Assembly: GCF_964340395.1 (NCBI RefSeq)
Contig: NC_135551.1
Span: forward strand, 9,754,379 to 9,818,378
Direction: 5' to 3'
DNA from: Glandiceps talaboti
Lineage: Eukaryota > Hemichordata > Enteropneusta > Spengelidae
Length of the DNA stretch: 64,000 nucleotides
Position numbers and translations under genes: made by a program
Shown: in pieces, positions 36,957-49,604 of the stretch
How positions within the stretch are numbered: position 1 is the stretch's first letter
Layout of the letters: every line of letters starts with the position of its first letter
Notes under the pieces: generated by a model
The model's input: only the letters and a program-made list of their open reading frames with translations
Told to the model about the DNA's origin: nothing
Databases searched by the model: none

Positions 36957-37902
36957 GTATTATTACATATTGGGTTAGTGAAACATATTGTGTTAAGTGA
37001 TAAAACATATTGGTTTAGGTTTATTACATATTGGGTTAAGATGTTATTACATATTGGGTTAGTATTACATATTGGGTTAAGGCGTTATTACATATTGGGT
37101 TAGTATTACATATTGGGTTAAGGTGTTATTACATATTGGGTTAGTATTACATATTGGGTTAAAATGTTATTACATATTGGGTTAGTGAAATAAATTGACT
37201 TAAGTGTCAAAACATATCGGGTTAGTATTTCATACTAGTATAAGGTATTATTACATATTGGGTTAGTATTACATATTGGGTTAACGTGTTATTACATATT
37301 GGGTTAGTATTACATATTGGGTTAAGGCGTTATTACATATTGGGTTAGTGAAATAAATTGACTTAAGTGTCAAAACATATTGGGTTAGTATTTCATACTA
37401 GTATAAGGTATTATTACATATTGGGTTAGTGAAATAAATTGACTTAAGTGTCAAAACATATTGGGTTAGTATTACATATTGGGTTAAGGTGTTATTACAT
37501 ATTGGGTTAGTGAAATAAATTGACTTAAGTGTCAAAACTTATTGGGTTAGTATTTCATACTAGTATAAGGTATTATTACATATTGGTTTAGTGAAACATA
37601 CTGTGTTAAGTGATAAAACATATTGGTTTAGGTTTATTACATATTGGGTTAAGATGTTATTACATATTGGGTTAGTATTACATATTGGGTTAAGGCGTTA
37701 TTACATATTGGGTTAGTATTACATATTGGGTTAAGGCGTTATTACATATTGGGTTAGTATTACATATTGGGTTAAGGTGTTATTACATATTGGGTTAGTA
37801 TTACATATTGGGTTAAAATGTTATTACATATTGGGTTAGTGAAATAAATTGACTTAAGTGTCAAAACATATTGGGTTAGTATTTCATACTAGTATAAGGT
37901 AT

Positions 37903-38464
37903 TGTGGCGGTCGAATGATATCCTAAGCCAAGTATATAGTGTTAGGTTGTTTTACGTTGTTTCCTACAGTAATTACGACGTGGAGTTTGACCGGGAGTAA
38001 CACTGGAAGTCGGCTACACGGTAACCTTCAGCCACGTAGGCAGGTAACATGGGGTATATTTTCCCGCTATTCCCAAACATTGAATACGGCCTCGAAACAT
38101 GAGTTTTATTTGTAGTTCATTAGCTTAATTTTGGTGGGGTTTTAGTGTATAAAAAGGGGAGAGTTTCTGAGATTTCGTTAGTCAACCTGGGGACTCACTT
38201 GATGCTGTAATTTCGGGGAGAGAGTACTCCGTACTTTCGCTATTTCGTAGCCGACTTCTCCACACTCACTGACCCGGTAAGCTACACTGGTTAGCCCGTC
38301 GGCCTGGTTCGTATATGTGACTGTGGTAGATGCTGCACGAGTTGCGAGTTGTATAGTGGGAAACTGGGCCTTGTCAATACAAAACTATTTGCTGGTGCCG
38401 GGGACGGGGATTCGAATAAGTTCTCACGGTAGACAAATAGCACGCACGGGGCTCGAGTGCGACA
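37903..38464 (+). mobile_element. Solo LTR copy 2 (562 bp)
   Basis: Same length and ends as copy 1, with a few substitutions. The left flank is GTAT and the right flank has become TTAT. The flanking satellite matches that around copy 1, so it arose by duplication of the satellite block and not by a new insertion. Confidence 0.85.
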
Positions 38465-39003
38465 TTATTATTACATATTGGGTTAGTGAAACATATTCTG
38501 TTAAGTGATAAAACATATTGGTTTAGGTTTATTACATATTGGGTTAAGATGTTATTACATATTGGGTTAGTATTACATATTGGGTTAAGATGTTATTACA
38601 TATTGGGTTAGTGAAATAAATTGACTTAAGTGTCAAAACATATTGGGTTAGTATTTCATACTAGTATATAGTATTATTACATATTGGGTTAGTGAAACAT
38701 ATTGAGTTAAGTTATAAAACATATTGGTTTAGGTTTATTACATATTGGGTTAAGATGTTATTACATATTGGGTTAGTATTACATATTGGGTTAAGGTGTT
38801 ATTACATATTGGGTTAGTATTATATATTGGGTTAAGGCGTTATTACATATTGGGTTAGTATTACATATTGGGTTAAGGCGTTATTACATATTGGGTTAGT
38901 ATTACATATTGGGTTAAAATGTTATTACATATTGGGTTAGTGAAATAAATTGACTTAAGTGTCAAAACATATTGGGTTAGTATTTCATACTAGTATAAGG
39001 TAT

Positions 39004-39565
39004 TGTGGCGGTCGAATGATATCCTAAGCCAAGTATATAGTGTTAGGTTGTTTTACGTTGTTTCCTACAGTAATTACGACGTGGAGTTTGACCGGGAGTA
39101 ACACTGGAAGTCGGCTACACGGTAACCTTCAGCCACGTAGGCAGGTCACATGGGGTATATTTTCCCGCTATTCCCAAACATTGAATACGGCCTCGAAACA
39201 TGAGTTTTATGTGTAGTTCATTAGCTTAATTTTGGTGGGGTTTTAGTGTATAAAAAGGGGAGAGTTTCTGAGATTTCGTTAGTCAACCTGGGGACTCACT
39301 GGATGCTGTAATTTCGGGGAGAGAGTACTCCGTACTTTCGCTATTTCGTAGCCGACTTCTCCACACTCACTGACCCGGTAAGCTACACTGGTTAGCCCGT
39401 CGGCCTGGTTCGTATATGTGACTGTGGTAGATGCTGCACGAGTTGCGAGTTGTATAGTGGGAAACTGGGCCTTGTCAATACAAAACTATTTGCTGGTGCC
39501 GGGGACGGGGATTCGAATAAGTTCTCACGGTAGACAAATAGCACGCACGGGGCTCGAGTGCGACA
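39004..39565 (+). mobile_element. Solo LTR copy 3 (562 bp)
   Basis: Same ends and length, with GTAT on both sides. It starts 1,101 bp after copy 2; copies 1 and 2 are 1,508 bp apart. The sequence is almost identical to the others. Confidence 0.85.
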
Positions 39566-40921
39566 GTATTATTACATATTGGGTTAGTGAAACATATTGT
39601 GTTAAGTGATAAAACATATTGGTTGAGGTTTATTACATATTGGGTTAAGATGTTATTACATATTGAGTTAGTATTACATATTGGGTTAAGATGTTATTAC
39701 ATATTGGGTTAGTGAAATAAATTGACTTAAGTGTCAAAACATATTGGGTTAGTATTTCATACTAGTATATAGTATTATTACATATTGGGTTAGTGAAACA
39801 TATTGAGTTAAGTGATAAAACATATTGGTTTAGGTTTATTACATATTGGGTTAAGATGTTATTACATATTGGGTTAGTATTACATATTGGGTTAAGGTGT
39901 TATTACATATTGGGTTAGTATTACATATTGGGTTAAGGCGTTATTACATATTGGGTTAGTATTACATATTGGGTTAAGGCGTTATTACATATTGGGTTAG
40001 TATTACATATTGGGTTAAGGTGTTATTACATATTGGGTTAGTATTACATATTGGGTTGATTATTACATATTGGGGTGATACAAGGCCTAGGTCAAGCTGA
40101 GAAACACTCTAACATAGGTCTCCGAGAGAATAGAGGAATAATGAATTTGCGCTGTTGGAAATGCAACAGTGTTGGTGATATTGCTAGTAGAAGTGAAAGA
40201 TATCATATATATGATAGATATGATAGAAATGATAGAAAAAGACGAGACACGGGCAATTCTAGAAGAGACTATAATTACAGACTAGTCTGTTATGTAATTG
40301 AATGTACACAGATTGACCTTTTGGCGGAACCCGCCTCTGTATCCTGTAACATCATTACGCCTGTATGATAATAAAACTGATAGCTGATCGAGCCGGATTG
40401 TGTGAACGAGTGGTTAGCGAATGCAAGATAGAAAGTGATGAATGATGCTTGGTCAGAGAAACATATACACATACACCAAAAAGGGGTGTGCCTGGGGGAA
40501 GTACACTGTATTCTACGTACGGTCCCTCCTGTCCTAACCAGGCGGGGGTTCTACCCTATGCCCAGTTTACACAATAACCACTCTGGCACACTTGCTGGTT
40601 AATTAATATGCAAGTACTCTACGTCTTGTTGTATCTATAGATGTATGTCCCTGCCATTCCGGAATACACATGGACCCAACACAAGCTTACAGTGGGTATC
40701 TGGCGAGGGAAATAAGATGGACTAGGTGGAAGGGCCGCAGAGAAATTGGCACTGTGCAAAATTAGTACTCCAGGAGGGGCTGAAAGTTTCTGCACGGGAT
40801 TCGTACTTTAAAGGACCGAAATAATTCAAAGCGAGGGGACTTCACAAAAGGAGTGAATACTGGTTGGAATTTTTGACAAACCAGGATTATGGACAAATGG
40901 TTGGGAAGTGGATAGCCAACT

Positions 40922-41630
40922 ATGTATCAGTCTTTGAGTATATGGTACCATACAAAGGTAAAGTTCTGGGAAAGGATTACGACTAGCTTTCTGCCTAATA
41001 TCTACCTGCCACATCATGCTGTATGTAGGGACTATAAAGACTGTATAGGTAAAACTTTAACAGACAGAGTTCAATCAGGTTCAATAGAGATCTGGGAGAT
41101 ATCAGGAAAGTGCCGCCCCATATATTGTAATGCCGTTAACTATAGAACCAACAAAGACCAAAGATACCTGAATAAGTGGATGAAAGACTTACCATTTAAA
41201 TTGGATTTAATTACTAATCTGCCAAGATATTTCGACCAGTGACACACTATCAGACAAAGACAGATAACAAAAGTGCAAGTGGGTATGATCATATTTTTCT
41301 GACACAATCAAGCCGTGCCTTAATTGATGGTCATACAATGTTTAGGCTACTGGTATGTTTTGTCCACCTTACCCTTTGTTTGGAAATGCTCCCCCTATAT
41401 TTATCAAACTATAGGTCTGGCGGCTATGAATGAGGTACGTCGCCTGGGGGTACCTTCTTCCCTCTATATAGATGACAGACACGCCGGCCAGTTAATAAAA
41501 AATGGTAAAAACCTATCAGACCCTGAAAAAGCTGACGTAGCATGCTTCACCATGTGCTATACGATGATCGAATTGGGATACACTAAACATAGGCAAATGT
41601 GCGCTACGACCAACGCACTGCATTGAATTC
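40922..41630 (+). pseudogene. DIRS reverse transcriptase fragments
   Basis: Three plus-strand frames overlap with frameshifts between them. The catalytic palm motif appears as YIDDRH. Upstream, the ICGKCRP-like and YLNKW segments match RT fingers. These enzymes copy the element RNA into cDNA. The frameshifts make the product non-functional. Confidence 0.7.
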
Positions 41631-43379
41631 CTTGGCTTTGGAGCAGATACAATTCATAGGACATTTCCTTTACCCCCCCCCCCTCCAAAAAACAAAAATT
41701 TGGAGATCTCCGGGAATTCATTCTAATAAAGAAAGTGGTGTCAATTAAAACAATGCAATGATTTGTACGGAAATGCTTGTCCATTGCAATAGCGATACCA
41801 GCAGCAAGGCTTTCTGTAAGGGCGATAACTAAAGAAATTGCGAAAGTTGAAAACTAGGAACACAGATATCAGTAAGAGAAGATCTTCGAGAGGAAATTCT
41901 AGGTTGGAGGAAAATAGATGGGGGCAAGGACTGGGCATACTGGAAGCAAGAAAGGCATGTCACCGTGACCGTAGCAAGTGACGCATCCCAAGGGGTTGGG
42001 GAGGTACTATCTACACTAATGGAAATGAGACAACGTGTGACTACTGGGGTAGAGATATCCAACACAAAATCATTGCATACAAAGAATCCCTGGTTCTCCA
42101 GGCAAATAGCGATCTGATGGAAAATAAAAGGGTAAAAGCCCAGGTTGATAATCAGGTAACAATGTATGGATGGAGAAATATAGGGAACAAGGAGCAGTTA
42201 ACCAACGAGGCCCTCCAACAATTGTACAACACTGTGGAGAAACTCAACATCATTCCAGACATAGAATAAATCCAATCAGCTGAAAATCCGGCCGATGAAC
42301 CATCACGCAGAATGTCCACATGTGATGCGAAATTACTACCAAGATACTGGTAAAGAACACGAATTTGGTCCCCATACAGTTGACCTTATGACCCTAGATA
42401 GATTCAAATACACAAACGAGTAAGGATGGAAATCCCCTCAAACACCACACCCCATGGAAAATGCCCAGTACAGCAGGGGTTGCGGTGTTCACTCAAAAGA
42501 TAAGCGGAGAAAACAGCTATGTATTTCCACCCTTCTCGATGATAGGGCCTGACCTGAGATTTCAGCAAAAGGTGACAGCACTAGCCACCATTATAGTCCC
42601 CCTAACATCACCACGTCTGTATTGGTGGCCAATAGTGGAAAGAAAATCATGCAAAGGGGTCCGGATAGCTCTGGCAGGCGAGAGAGTTTGGGAAGTCCCT
42701 ACGAAATTGGGACACTGGACACCAGTCCCATCTGTATATGATATCTTTGCTTGCAGACTTGATTACCGATCAACCCAGTGGTCAAAGACAATATGTGCAT
42801 GCATGATATGGGTATGATGTAGGAAATCATAAAAACCGACGAGCAGACTGAAATCATATGGTGTTGTCTTTGTTATCTATTGCACTTTCTTGTTTATGAC
42901 AATTATTATGAAACAAAGAAATAAAGCAAATGTTATGCACTAAGGTTACAAACGTGTCTTGTCAATCTTCTGTTTTCTCACAGAGGCTAAATGATGGGAC
43001 AACAGGAGCCCCGCATTTATGGTTACCAGCGGAAGATTTTCGGGAATGCCACTATACAAACGACATTACCTATAATGTCTGCCAACAATGTGGAAGTCGA
43101 AAGTTTGACAATAATGAAGCCCGCCATCTACCGTCGACTGTTGACATGGACGAACTGGATGACAGAATTCATCAAATTTAGGAAAGGGCGAGATCAACAG
43201 CATACAGTGAACGAAAGTCCCAGTTCCAAGGAGAGATTGAAGGATTCTTTGCTGACCTCGACCCACCTAAGACAATTATGTCTGCGTCACCAAAAGACAT
43301 ACTACGATTCCTGGTTTGGAAAGATGGTAAGGGCCGCACCACAGTTCACAGTATAGTCTGCACTTGAAAAAAAAATTCA

Positions 43380-44530
43380 AATGTCCCCGTCGTTTAGCAT
43401 TCAAGACAGTAGATTCGTACATCGGTCAACTTGGATATACTAGTATTGGAAAAAGAGGGGCGTGGCATGGGGGAGAATGGGGCACATGACTAGGGCTGGG
43501 CAACCCTGCAGCAGATAAAACAGCTACGGAGTATCTAAGGGCAGTAACGGAAGAGCATCTCAAACAAAACCTGACACCAAAGCAGGCTCCTCCCATTACG
43601 ATTGGAAAGCTTAGCAAACTAATTGAGTATATGAAATCAGAAACCGACACATTCCCAAACATCGAGCCATATCGTGGGGGAGAATGGGGCACATGACTAG
43701 GGCTGGGCAACCCTGCAACAGATAAAACAGCTACGGAGTATCTAAGGGCAGTAACGGAAGAGCATCTCAAACAAAACCTGACACCAAAGCAGGCTCCTCC
43801 CATTACGATTGGAAAGCTTAGCAAACTAATTGAGTATATGAAATCAGAAACCGACACATTCCATAAAACATCGAGCAATATCGAGCATTTGTAACAGTGA
43901 GGGACATGGCACATCTCATTACATTACTGTTTACAGGATATAGAGTAGGGGACCTCTTAATGACCAAAACCGTAAATTACCGAATGGGGGGATAGGATCG
44001 GGCTGCTAATAAATCACGTATGGGGGAAAACCCTAAGGGATGGAACAGTGTACTATTTGAAAACGAAAATAAGCGACTATGCCAGGTGAAAGCCATTAAC
44101 TAATATATAGATATCTCAAAGGTAGTAAGTATCACCCTCAGTCCGGGCTACCTCTTCTGCTCAACTTCTAGGGACAGGAAAGTAGAATATGCACATATGA
44201 CTACAAATGCAGCGAACGCAAGGTTAAGTTACTACATGGAAAACGGGGACATATCAGGGAGAAACAATCCACAGTTTTTGCAGCGCCTGTCCAATTGCAC
44301 TTGCTCTATCAGGCTCACCCCTCCCGGATATCATGCAACATATTGGGTGGTCAAGTAAATCGACAGCATCGTATTACATGCAGCTATCTAAAGTAATGCT
44401 ACCATTCTCCCCAGCCATGAAATTACAACAGGAATCGATTGGAGACGCACACAGTACATATCAAAGCTATAACGAACTTGTTGGAGCATCTGTAGCGTCC
44501 CCCTTCCCCCTCACGCTCTAATGTACAAGA
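43380..44530 (+). pseudogene. DIRS tyrosine recombinase with internal 207-bp duplication
   Basis: The N-terminal DNA-binding part reads GLGNPA.DKTATEYL through KLSKLIEYMK and is present twice in tandem (43468-43674 and 43675-~43870, period 207 bp = 69 codons, in frame). Downstream come RDMAHLITLLFTGYRVGDLL (first Arg motif region), then a segment with LSGSPLPDIMQHIGW and ASYYMQ near 44305-44390. That last segment gives the HxxGW box and the tyrosine nucleophile. Stops between segments show decay. Confidence 0.7.
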
Positions 44531-45110
44531 TGAATACGAACAGCAGTAATATCTTGACATGAAAATGTCGGACATATACAGAATGGATATCTGGCTATAC
44601 ATGTACCAGAGGAATCAGTGAACATATACGCTTGTTTAAAATACACTGCCTCTAACCACAACCACCCATCCCCACCCCCATGTGGAGTATGTATAAATAA
44701 ATAAACGAATGATCTTCCAACCTCTCCCACCTCTGAGTCATAATTTCTGTGGAACGGGGTTTCGGTGGACTTGATGAGTACTGGAGAGAGAGTAAGGTGT
44801 TCGGAGTGGATAAATGAGGAAACCAGGGTTTGGACAGAGTGCCCTCGACGTCGCCCACTATACAACTAAATCAAAGCAGACAACACTACGCAGTGTAGAT
44901 GGGGAGCTGAGCGCAGTGCACAACAAAGCCATCCATTTATCCAGGCAGGTTCGAGCCCCATCGCCGTCGTTTGATTCTGAGTGGCTAAAGTCCTTGAGCA
45001 AGATTTGAACCACGACTGCGCCTCAGTCCACCCAGCTGTATAATTGGGGACCTGGAAGGATAGAGGTTGCAATGTGAATGCATTAATCCTATTCGCTTAT
45101 AAAGGCTGCA
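44531..45110 (-). repeat. SINE-like repeat with tRNA-related motif
   Basis: On the minus strand around 45052-44990 a segment reads cagctgggtggactgaggcg, then ggttcaaatcttgctcaagg. The ggttcaaatc part resembles a Pol III box B. The block looks like a dispersed SINE relative. No coding gene is seen in the stretch. Confidence 0.4.
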
Positions 45111-48100
45111 ATGGATTGTATGCTCCCCAGGGAGTTGAGGATGTATAAATATTATGTTGTCGCCATAATTTATAGACCACCTAGCACAAAGGAAGACATG
45201 TTCATTGACGATCTTCAGAGGATACTGGCACAAAGTTGTCACAAGTATAATGGTTGTATTGTAATCGAGATTTCAATATTGATGTCAGTCAACATTCAAG
45301 TATCTCTGAAAAACTTGTCAATGCTCTTTTCGTGTTTACATCAAAATTCCAACTCGACTAAGAGATCATTCTAATACAATAATTGATCACCTTTATACGT
45401 ATTTGAGTCAAAAACACATTGATGTTGGTACTATTTTGACATGTTTCTGATCATCTGCCCATAATTGCTTTTCTGAATAATTTCAATACATCGTTTTCAG
45501 ATGCAACCAATCGTAGCCTATTACGGTTTTTTTCAAAATATAATAGAGATACCTTCAAAGAGGAATTACGAACTGAATCATGGGATGACGTTCTTAATTG
45601 CCGTGATACCAATACAGCATATAATAATTTTATTGCGAGGTACCTAGATATCGCGTCAAAACGAGCCCCTTTGAAGTTAAGAAAGGAAGGTAAAAGAAAG
45701 AAAAATGATAAACCTTGGATGATGCCAGACACTATAAGGCAATCAATTTTATATAAAAAACATGCCATGTCTAGCAGACTTATCAAAAAATAATTTCAGA
45801 GAACCTGCTCTCGGTGATTACATTAAGTTATACAGGAACATTCTTACAAGCATTCTACGGAGCAAAGTAAAACTACTACGTAAACAATGTCATAACATAC
45901 TGAAATAATGTGAAAGAAACATGGGGAATTATTACAGAGTTACTTGATAAACAACATCATATTCAGATAAAAAATCAAAGTCAGCTGAAATTGCATCTGA
46001 AAATGATACAGTGATTCATACTTAATTGCTGGACATAGTGGAAGATTTTTTGTAAATATTGGACCTAACCTTGCCAACCAAATAGACACTTCAAATCCAA
46101 CAGCTGACAACCATATGCCGTACTTGAATAACCCAAATTCGAAATCTTTCTTTCCACAACCTGTTACTGAGCCAGAAGTCAAACTTATGTTATCATGTTG
46201 GGAAAGCCACTGGTTATGATAATATAAATGTAAAACTTATTCGGGATTCGGCTGACGAAATCGCTAGACCCCTATGCCATATCTTAAATTTATCCTTTTC
46301 GAAAGGGGAATTTCCAGACGATTTAAAAGTTGCCCGCATTATTCCCATCTTTAAAAAGGGAGATGTGGAGAACACTGGCAACTATAGACTTATTTCTGTT
46401 TTGCCTATGCTCAGTAAAATTTTCGAAAGAATTATCAATAGACAACTGCTTAATTTCTTTGAAAGTAATAATATATTCTACCGACACCAATATGGTTTTA
46501 GAAAACAACATAGTACATAAATATCTCTGATTAATCTTTCTCAATATCTTAAAGATGAGGGGAAAACACAATGGACTTATCTATAGATTTATCCAAAACA
46601 GTTGACACCATTTATCATAATATACTTGCTTTGAAACTCAAATATTGTGGTATCAGAGGTGTACCTCTCAATTGGTTTAGGAATTATCTTACTTCTCGTT
46701 CTCAATTTGTTGGTATACATGGTACCAATTCTTCAAAAGGGGCAATCACATGCGGTGTCCCGCAGGGATCAATCTTAGGACCCACTCTATTTCTTGTCTA
46801 TATCAATGACACAATCCTCTGACTGTTATGACTTTAGACTGTATGCTGATGATTCCAACTTATGTGATACAAACACAGAGAAAAGCCACGTTATTGATCT
46901 AAATTATAAGAGTAATGAATTAAAGAACGTCACCAATGGGTGCAATGCAAATAGATCGACAATAAATTTACTCAAAAATAACTATTTAATCATAAGAAGT
47001 AACATAGGACTAAAAATGGGACCACAGGAACACTAGACTTTGAAAGTAATAGGACTACGATTGGGACCACAGGAACACTGACTTTGAAAGTAATAGAACT
47101 AAGATTGAGATCACCGGAACACTGACTTTGAAAGTAATAGAACTAAGATTGAGATCACCGGAACACTGACTTTGAAAGTAATAGAACTAAGATTGAGATC
47201 ACCGGAACACTGACTTTGAAAGTAATAGGACTAAGATTGGGACCACTGGAACACTGACTTTGAAAGTAATAGGACCAACCAAGATTGAGACCACCGGAAC
47301 ACTGACTTTGAAAGTAATAGGACTACGATTGGGACCACCGGAACACTGACTTTGTAAGTAATAGAACTAAGATTGAGATCACTGGAACACTGACTTTGAA
47401 AGTAATAGGACTAAGATTGAGATCACTGGAACACTGACTTTGTAAGTAATATGACTAAGATTGGGACAACTGGAACACTTCACTTTGTAAGTAATAGAAA
47501 TAAGATTGAGACCACCGGAACACTGACTTTGTAAGTAATAGGACTAAGATTGAGATCACCAGAACACTAACTTTGAAAGTAATAGAAATAAGATTGAGAC
47601 CACCGGAACACTGACTTTGTAAGTAATAGGACTAAGATTGGGACCACCGGGACACTGACTTTGAAAGTAATATGACTACGATTGAGACCACCGGAACACT
47701 GACTTTGAAAGTAATATGACTAAGATTGGGACCACCGGAACACTAACTTTGTAAGTAATAGGACTAAGATTGGGACCACAGGAACACTGACTTTGAAAGT
47801 AATAGAACTAAGATTGAGATCACCGGAATACTGACTTTGAAAGTAATAGGACTAAGATTGAGACCATCGGAACACTGACTTTGAAAGTAATAGGACTATT
47901 AAAGATTGGGACCACCGGAACACTGACTTTGAAAGTAATAGGACTAAGATTGAGACCATCGGAACACTGACTTTGAAAGTAATATATAGGACTAAGATTA
48001 AGACCACCGGAACACTAACTTTGAAAGTAATAGGACCAAGATTGGGACCACCGGAACACTAACTTTGAAAGTAATAGGACTAAGATTATTGGGACTAACT

Positions 48101-48350
48101 TTGAAAGACACTGTGATTCATGAGGTACATGTAGACTGTGCATCTTTTGTTTGAGTTGCAGTTGATAAGAATGCATCCTGGAAACAGCAAATAGCCAGTG
48201 TTAAAAAGAAAAATTAGCAAAGCAACGGGAATTTTCCTCCGACTTCGTTCCGTTGTACCTCAAGGTCGTGCTTGTCATGCTATACAACTCCATGGTTATT
48301 CCACATATCATGTACGGACTTGAGGTTTGGAGTAGCGCATACGGGCGATG
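45111..48350 (+). pseudogene. CR1/L2-type LINE remnant A, interrupted by a minisatellite
   Basis: The endonuclease part (45150-45330) has IYRPPS and an altered DFN box. The endonuclease-RT linker and RT start lie at 45940-46500. The RT palm (46571-46900) has FxNYL, GVPQGSILGP, VYIND and RLYADDS. The thumb and C-terminal part (48150-48330) has VDKNASWK and YGLEVW. A 44-bp minisatellite of ~1.1 kb separates palm from thumb. Many frameshifts and stops occur. It belongs to the same family as the copy at 61.4-63.0 kb. Confidence 0.75.
47005..48108. repeat. 44-bp minisatellite inside a LINE
   Basis: About 25 tandem units read actttgaaagtaatagga, then ctaagattgagaccaccgga and acactg, with variants (gaccacc/gatcacc/gggacca). 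The array lies between two segments of one LINE reverse transcriptase. Confidence 0.92.
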
Positions 48351-48547
48351 GTGGAGCTTGGTGTGACAGGATAATTCATTGGGGGGGGAAAGAGAAAGTA
48401 GTTATGTCAAATAACAGACGATACAGTAATTTACTAGCTGGGAGATACAATACATACGTAATTACTCAGACTGGGTACGAGTCTAATTTCCCATTGCTTT
48501 TTTCTTTTTTTTCCATAAGTTATCTTGTCTCACACCGAGTTCCACCA

Positions 48548-48762
48548 TCACCTGTGCACTAAGTTTGCAATTCACATTCCGCTTTGCAGTGTAGTAAATA
48601 TGGCCATACTCTTCGACTATGCCAAAGTTTAGGTACTGAGATCAGAGCGCAACTGTAGAGTAAACGTGACTGTACATGTTCCATGAAAATACCATCAAAT
48701 GTCAGCCTAGAGTTTGTAATTTCATTTTTGGAAGTTTCGATAAGATTTAACATTTTAGAGCA
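48548..48762 (-). other. Possible decayed exon of PAN/apple type
   Basis: The minus-strand frame from 48762 has QSRLLYSCALIS. After a one-base shift it continues LNFGIVEEYGHIYYTAKRN and CKLS, a weak match to apple-domain spacing. The donor-like CACAG/GTGATG would not keep the phase of neighbouring exons. It may be a chance frame. Confidence 0.2.
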
Positions 48763-49604
48763 CTTATTAGATAACTGGTAAATTTACGTAAGTATGTTCA
48801 CTGGGGGATAGCCGTGAGTGTATTCCATAACATAATAACCGATTTATCATATGCCTTTGCCCAGGAGTTCAAAGGGAAATTACGAAAAATAAGAAGAAGA
48901 GCACGGCTGGCTATGCAGTGCACCTCGTGTGTCGCGTGACCTGTTATCAGGTGACATTCACATACACATGATAACTGTGCTCACCTGCTCCGACTCCAAC
49001 AATCATCAATTTTCATCAGATTTCGGTGTAACTTTCCATAATTATTTCGAAATACATTATTGGTATTACAGTAAATTCTCTAAAAGTTTCAGAAAATGCT
49101 TTAATCTGTTAGTAAAACTAGCTATATATGGTCGACCCGTGAGGGTAACTACTGCATGCGCCGTGCGATAGTGTGGTACGGGTAGAGTACAGTGTCAGTG
49201 AATAGTCCGCGATATCATTGCCAAATGTATGTCCCTGTACAGTGTTGTTATGAATTTACGATCAGAAATAGTGTCATTTTGGTATGGATATTTTCGTCAA
49301 AATTTCCTTGTTCTGAAAATTCAACAGTGTTGTGGCATGCGCAATATCCCCGACGATCCGCCGCCACTTTATCTAAGTTTGTTTATATTCAGAATCGACG
49401 CGTTTTGACCAATCAGAGAGGTGTTTTCTAATGACGTTTAACAAGAATATCATGACGTTTAATGTGAATATCATGACGTTTAACATCCCATATCAGAAGT
49501 GATATTTCGCGTTAAACGTCACAAGGAATGACTGATATGAGCATAGGCATATGATAATAATAGATATATTACCTTAGATTATTGGAGTGACATGTAGTAC
49601 ATAC

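Larger units (their letters stand above)
29177..40082. mobile_element. 10.9-kb foldback-like element with satellite terminal inverted repeats
   Basis: The outermost sequence TGTATCACCCCAATATG (29177 inward, plus) and its complement ending at 40082 are identical for at least 48 bp. They merge into the same satellite, in plus orientation on the left and minus on the right. AGGCC lies directly outside both ends (29172-29176 and 40083-40087), as expected of a 5-bp target duplication. The left array is ~2.3 kb and the right ~5.2 kb. The centre (31.5-33.96 kb) has no recognisable transposase. The structure recalls foldback (FB)/Galileo-type elements whose inverted repeats are tandem arrays. The superfamily is unassigned. 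Confidence 0.75.
34856..40082 (-). repeat. Right satellite arm
   Basis: This is the same satellite as the left arm in opposite orientation (tattacatattgggttagta). It has variant segments tgaaataaattgacttaagt and catactagtataagg at higher-order spacing. It is interrupted by three solo LTRs and ends at the element terminus. Confidence 0.9.
40083..44530 (+). mobile_element. Degenerate DIRS-type (tyrosine-recombinase) retrotransposon
   Basis: In order along the plus strand there is a gag-like piece with a CWKC knuckle (40083-40370), then reverse-transcriptase segments (40922-41630) with RYLNKWMKDLPFKLD, TLPFVWKCSPYIYQT and YIDDRHAGQ. An RNase H end with NPADEPSR follows near 42285. A conserved downstream block (VFPPFSMIGP, PRLYWWP) spans 42461-42780, and a tyrosine recombinase 43470-44450. 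The order gag, RT, RNase H, recombinase is diagnostic of DIRS elements, which integrate cDNA with a recombinase in place of an integrase. Multiple frameshifts and stops make this copy inactive. The outer foldback element abuts its 5' part. Confidence 0.75.

Noticed and set aside
36809-39609. Three identical 63-codon frames
   Set aside because: They lie inside solo LTRs and end in the satellite. Identity reflects DNA duplication, not gene conservation.
29177-40082. Telomere-like array because units contain GGGTTA
   Set aside because: The unit is ~16-20 bp with cattattggg-type sequence and not TTAGGG hexamers. Orientation flips at the centre, and the ends have a target duplication.
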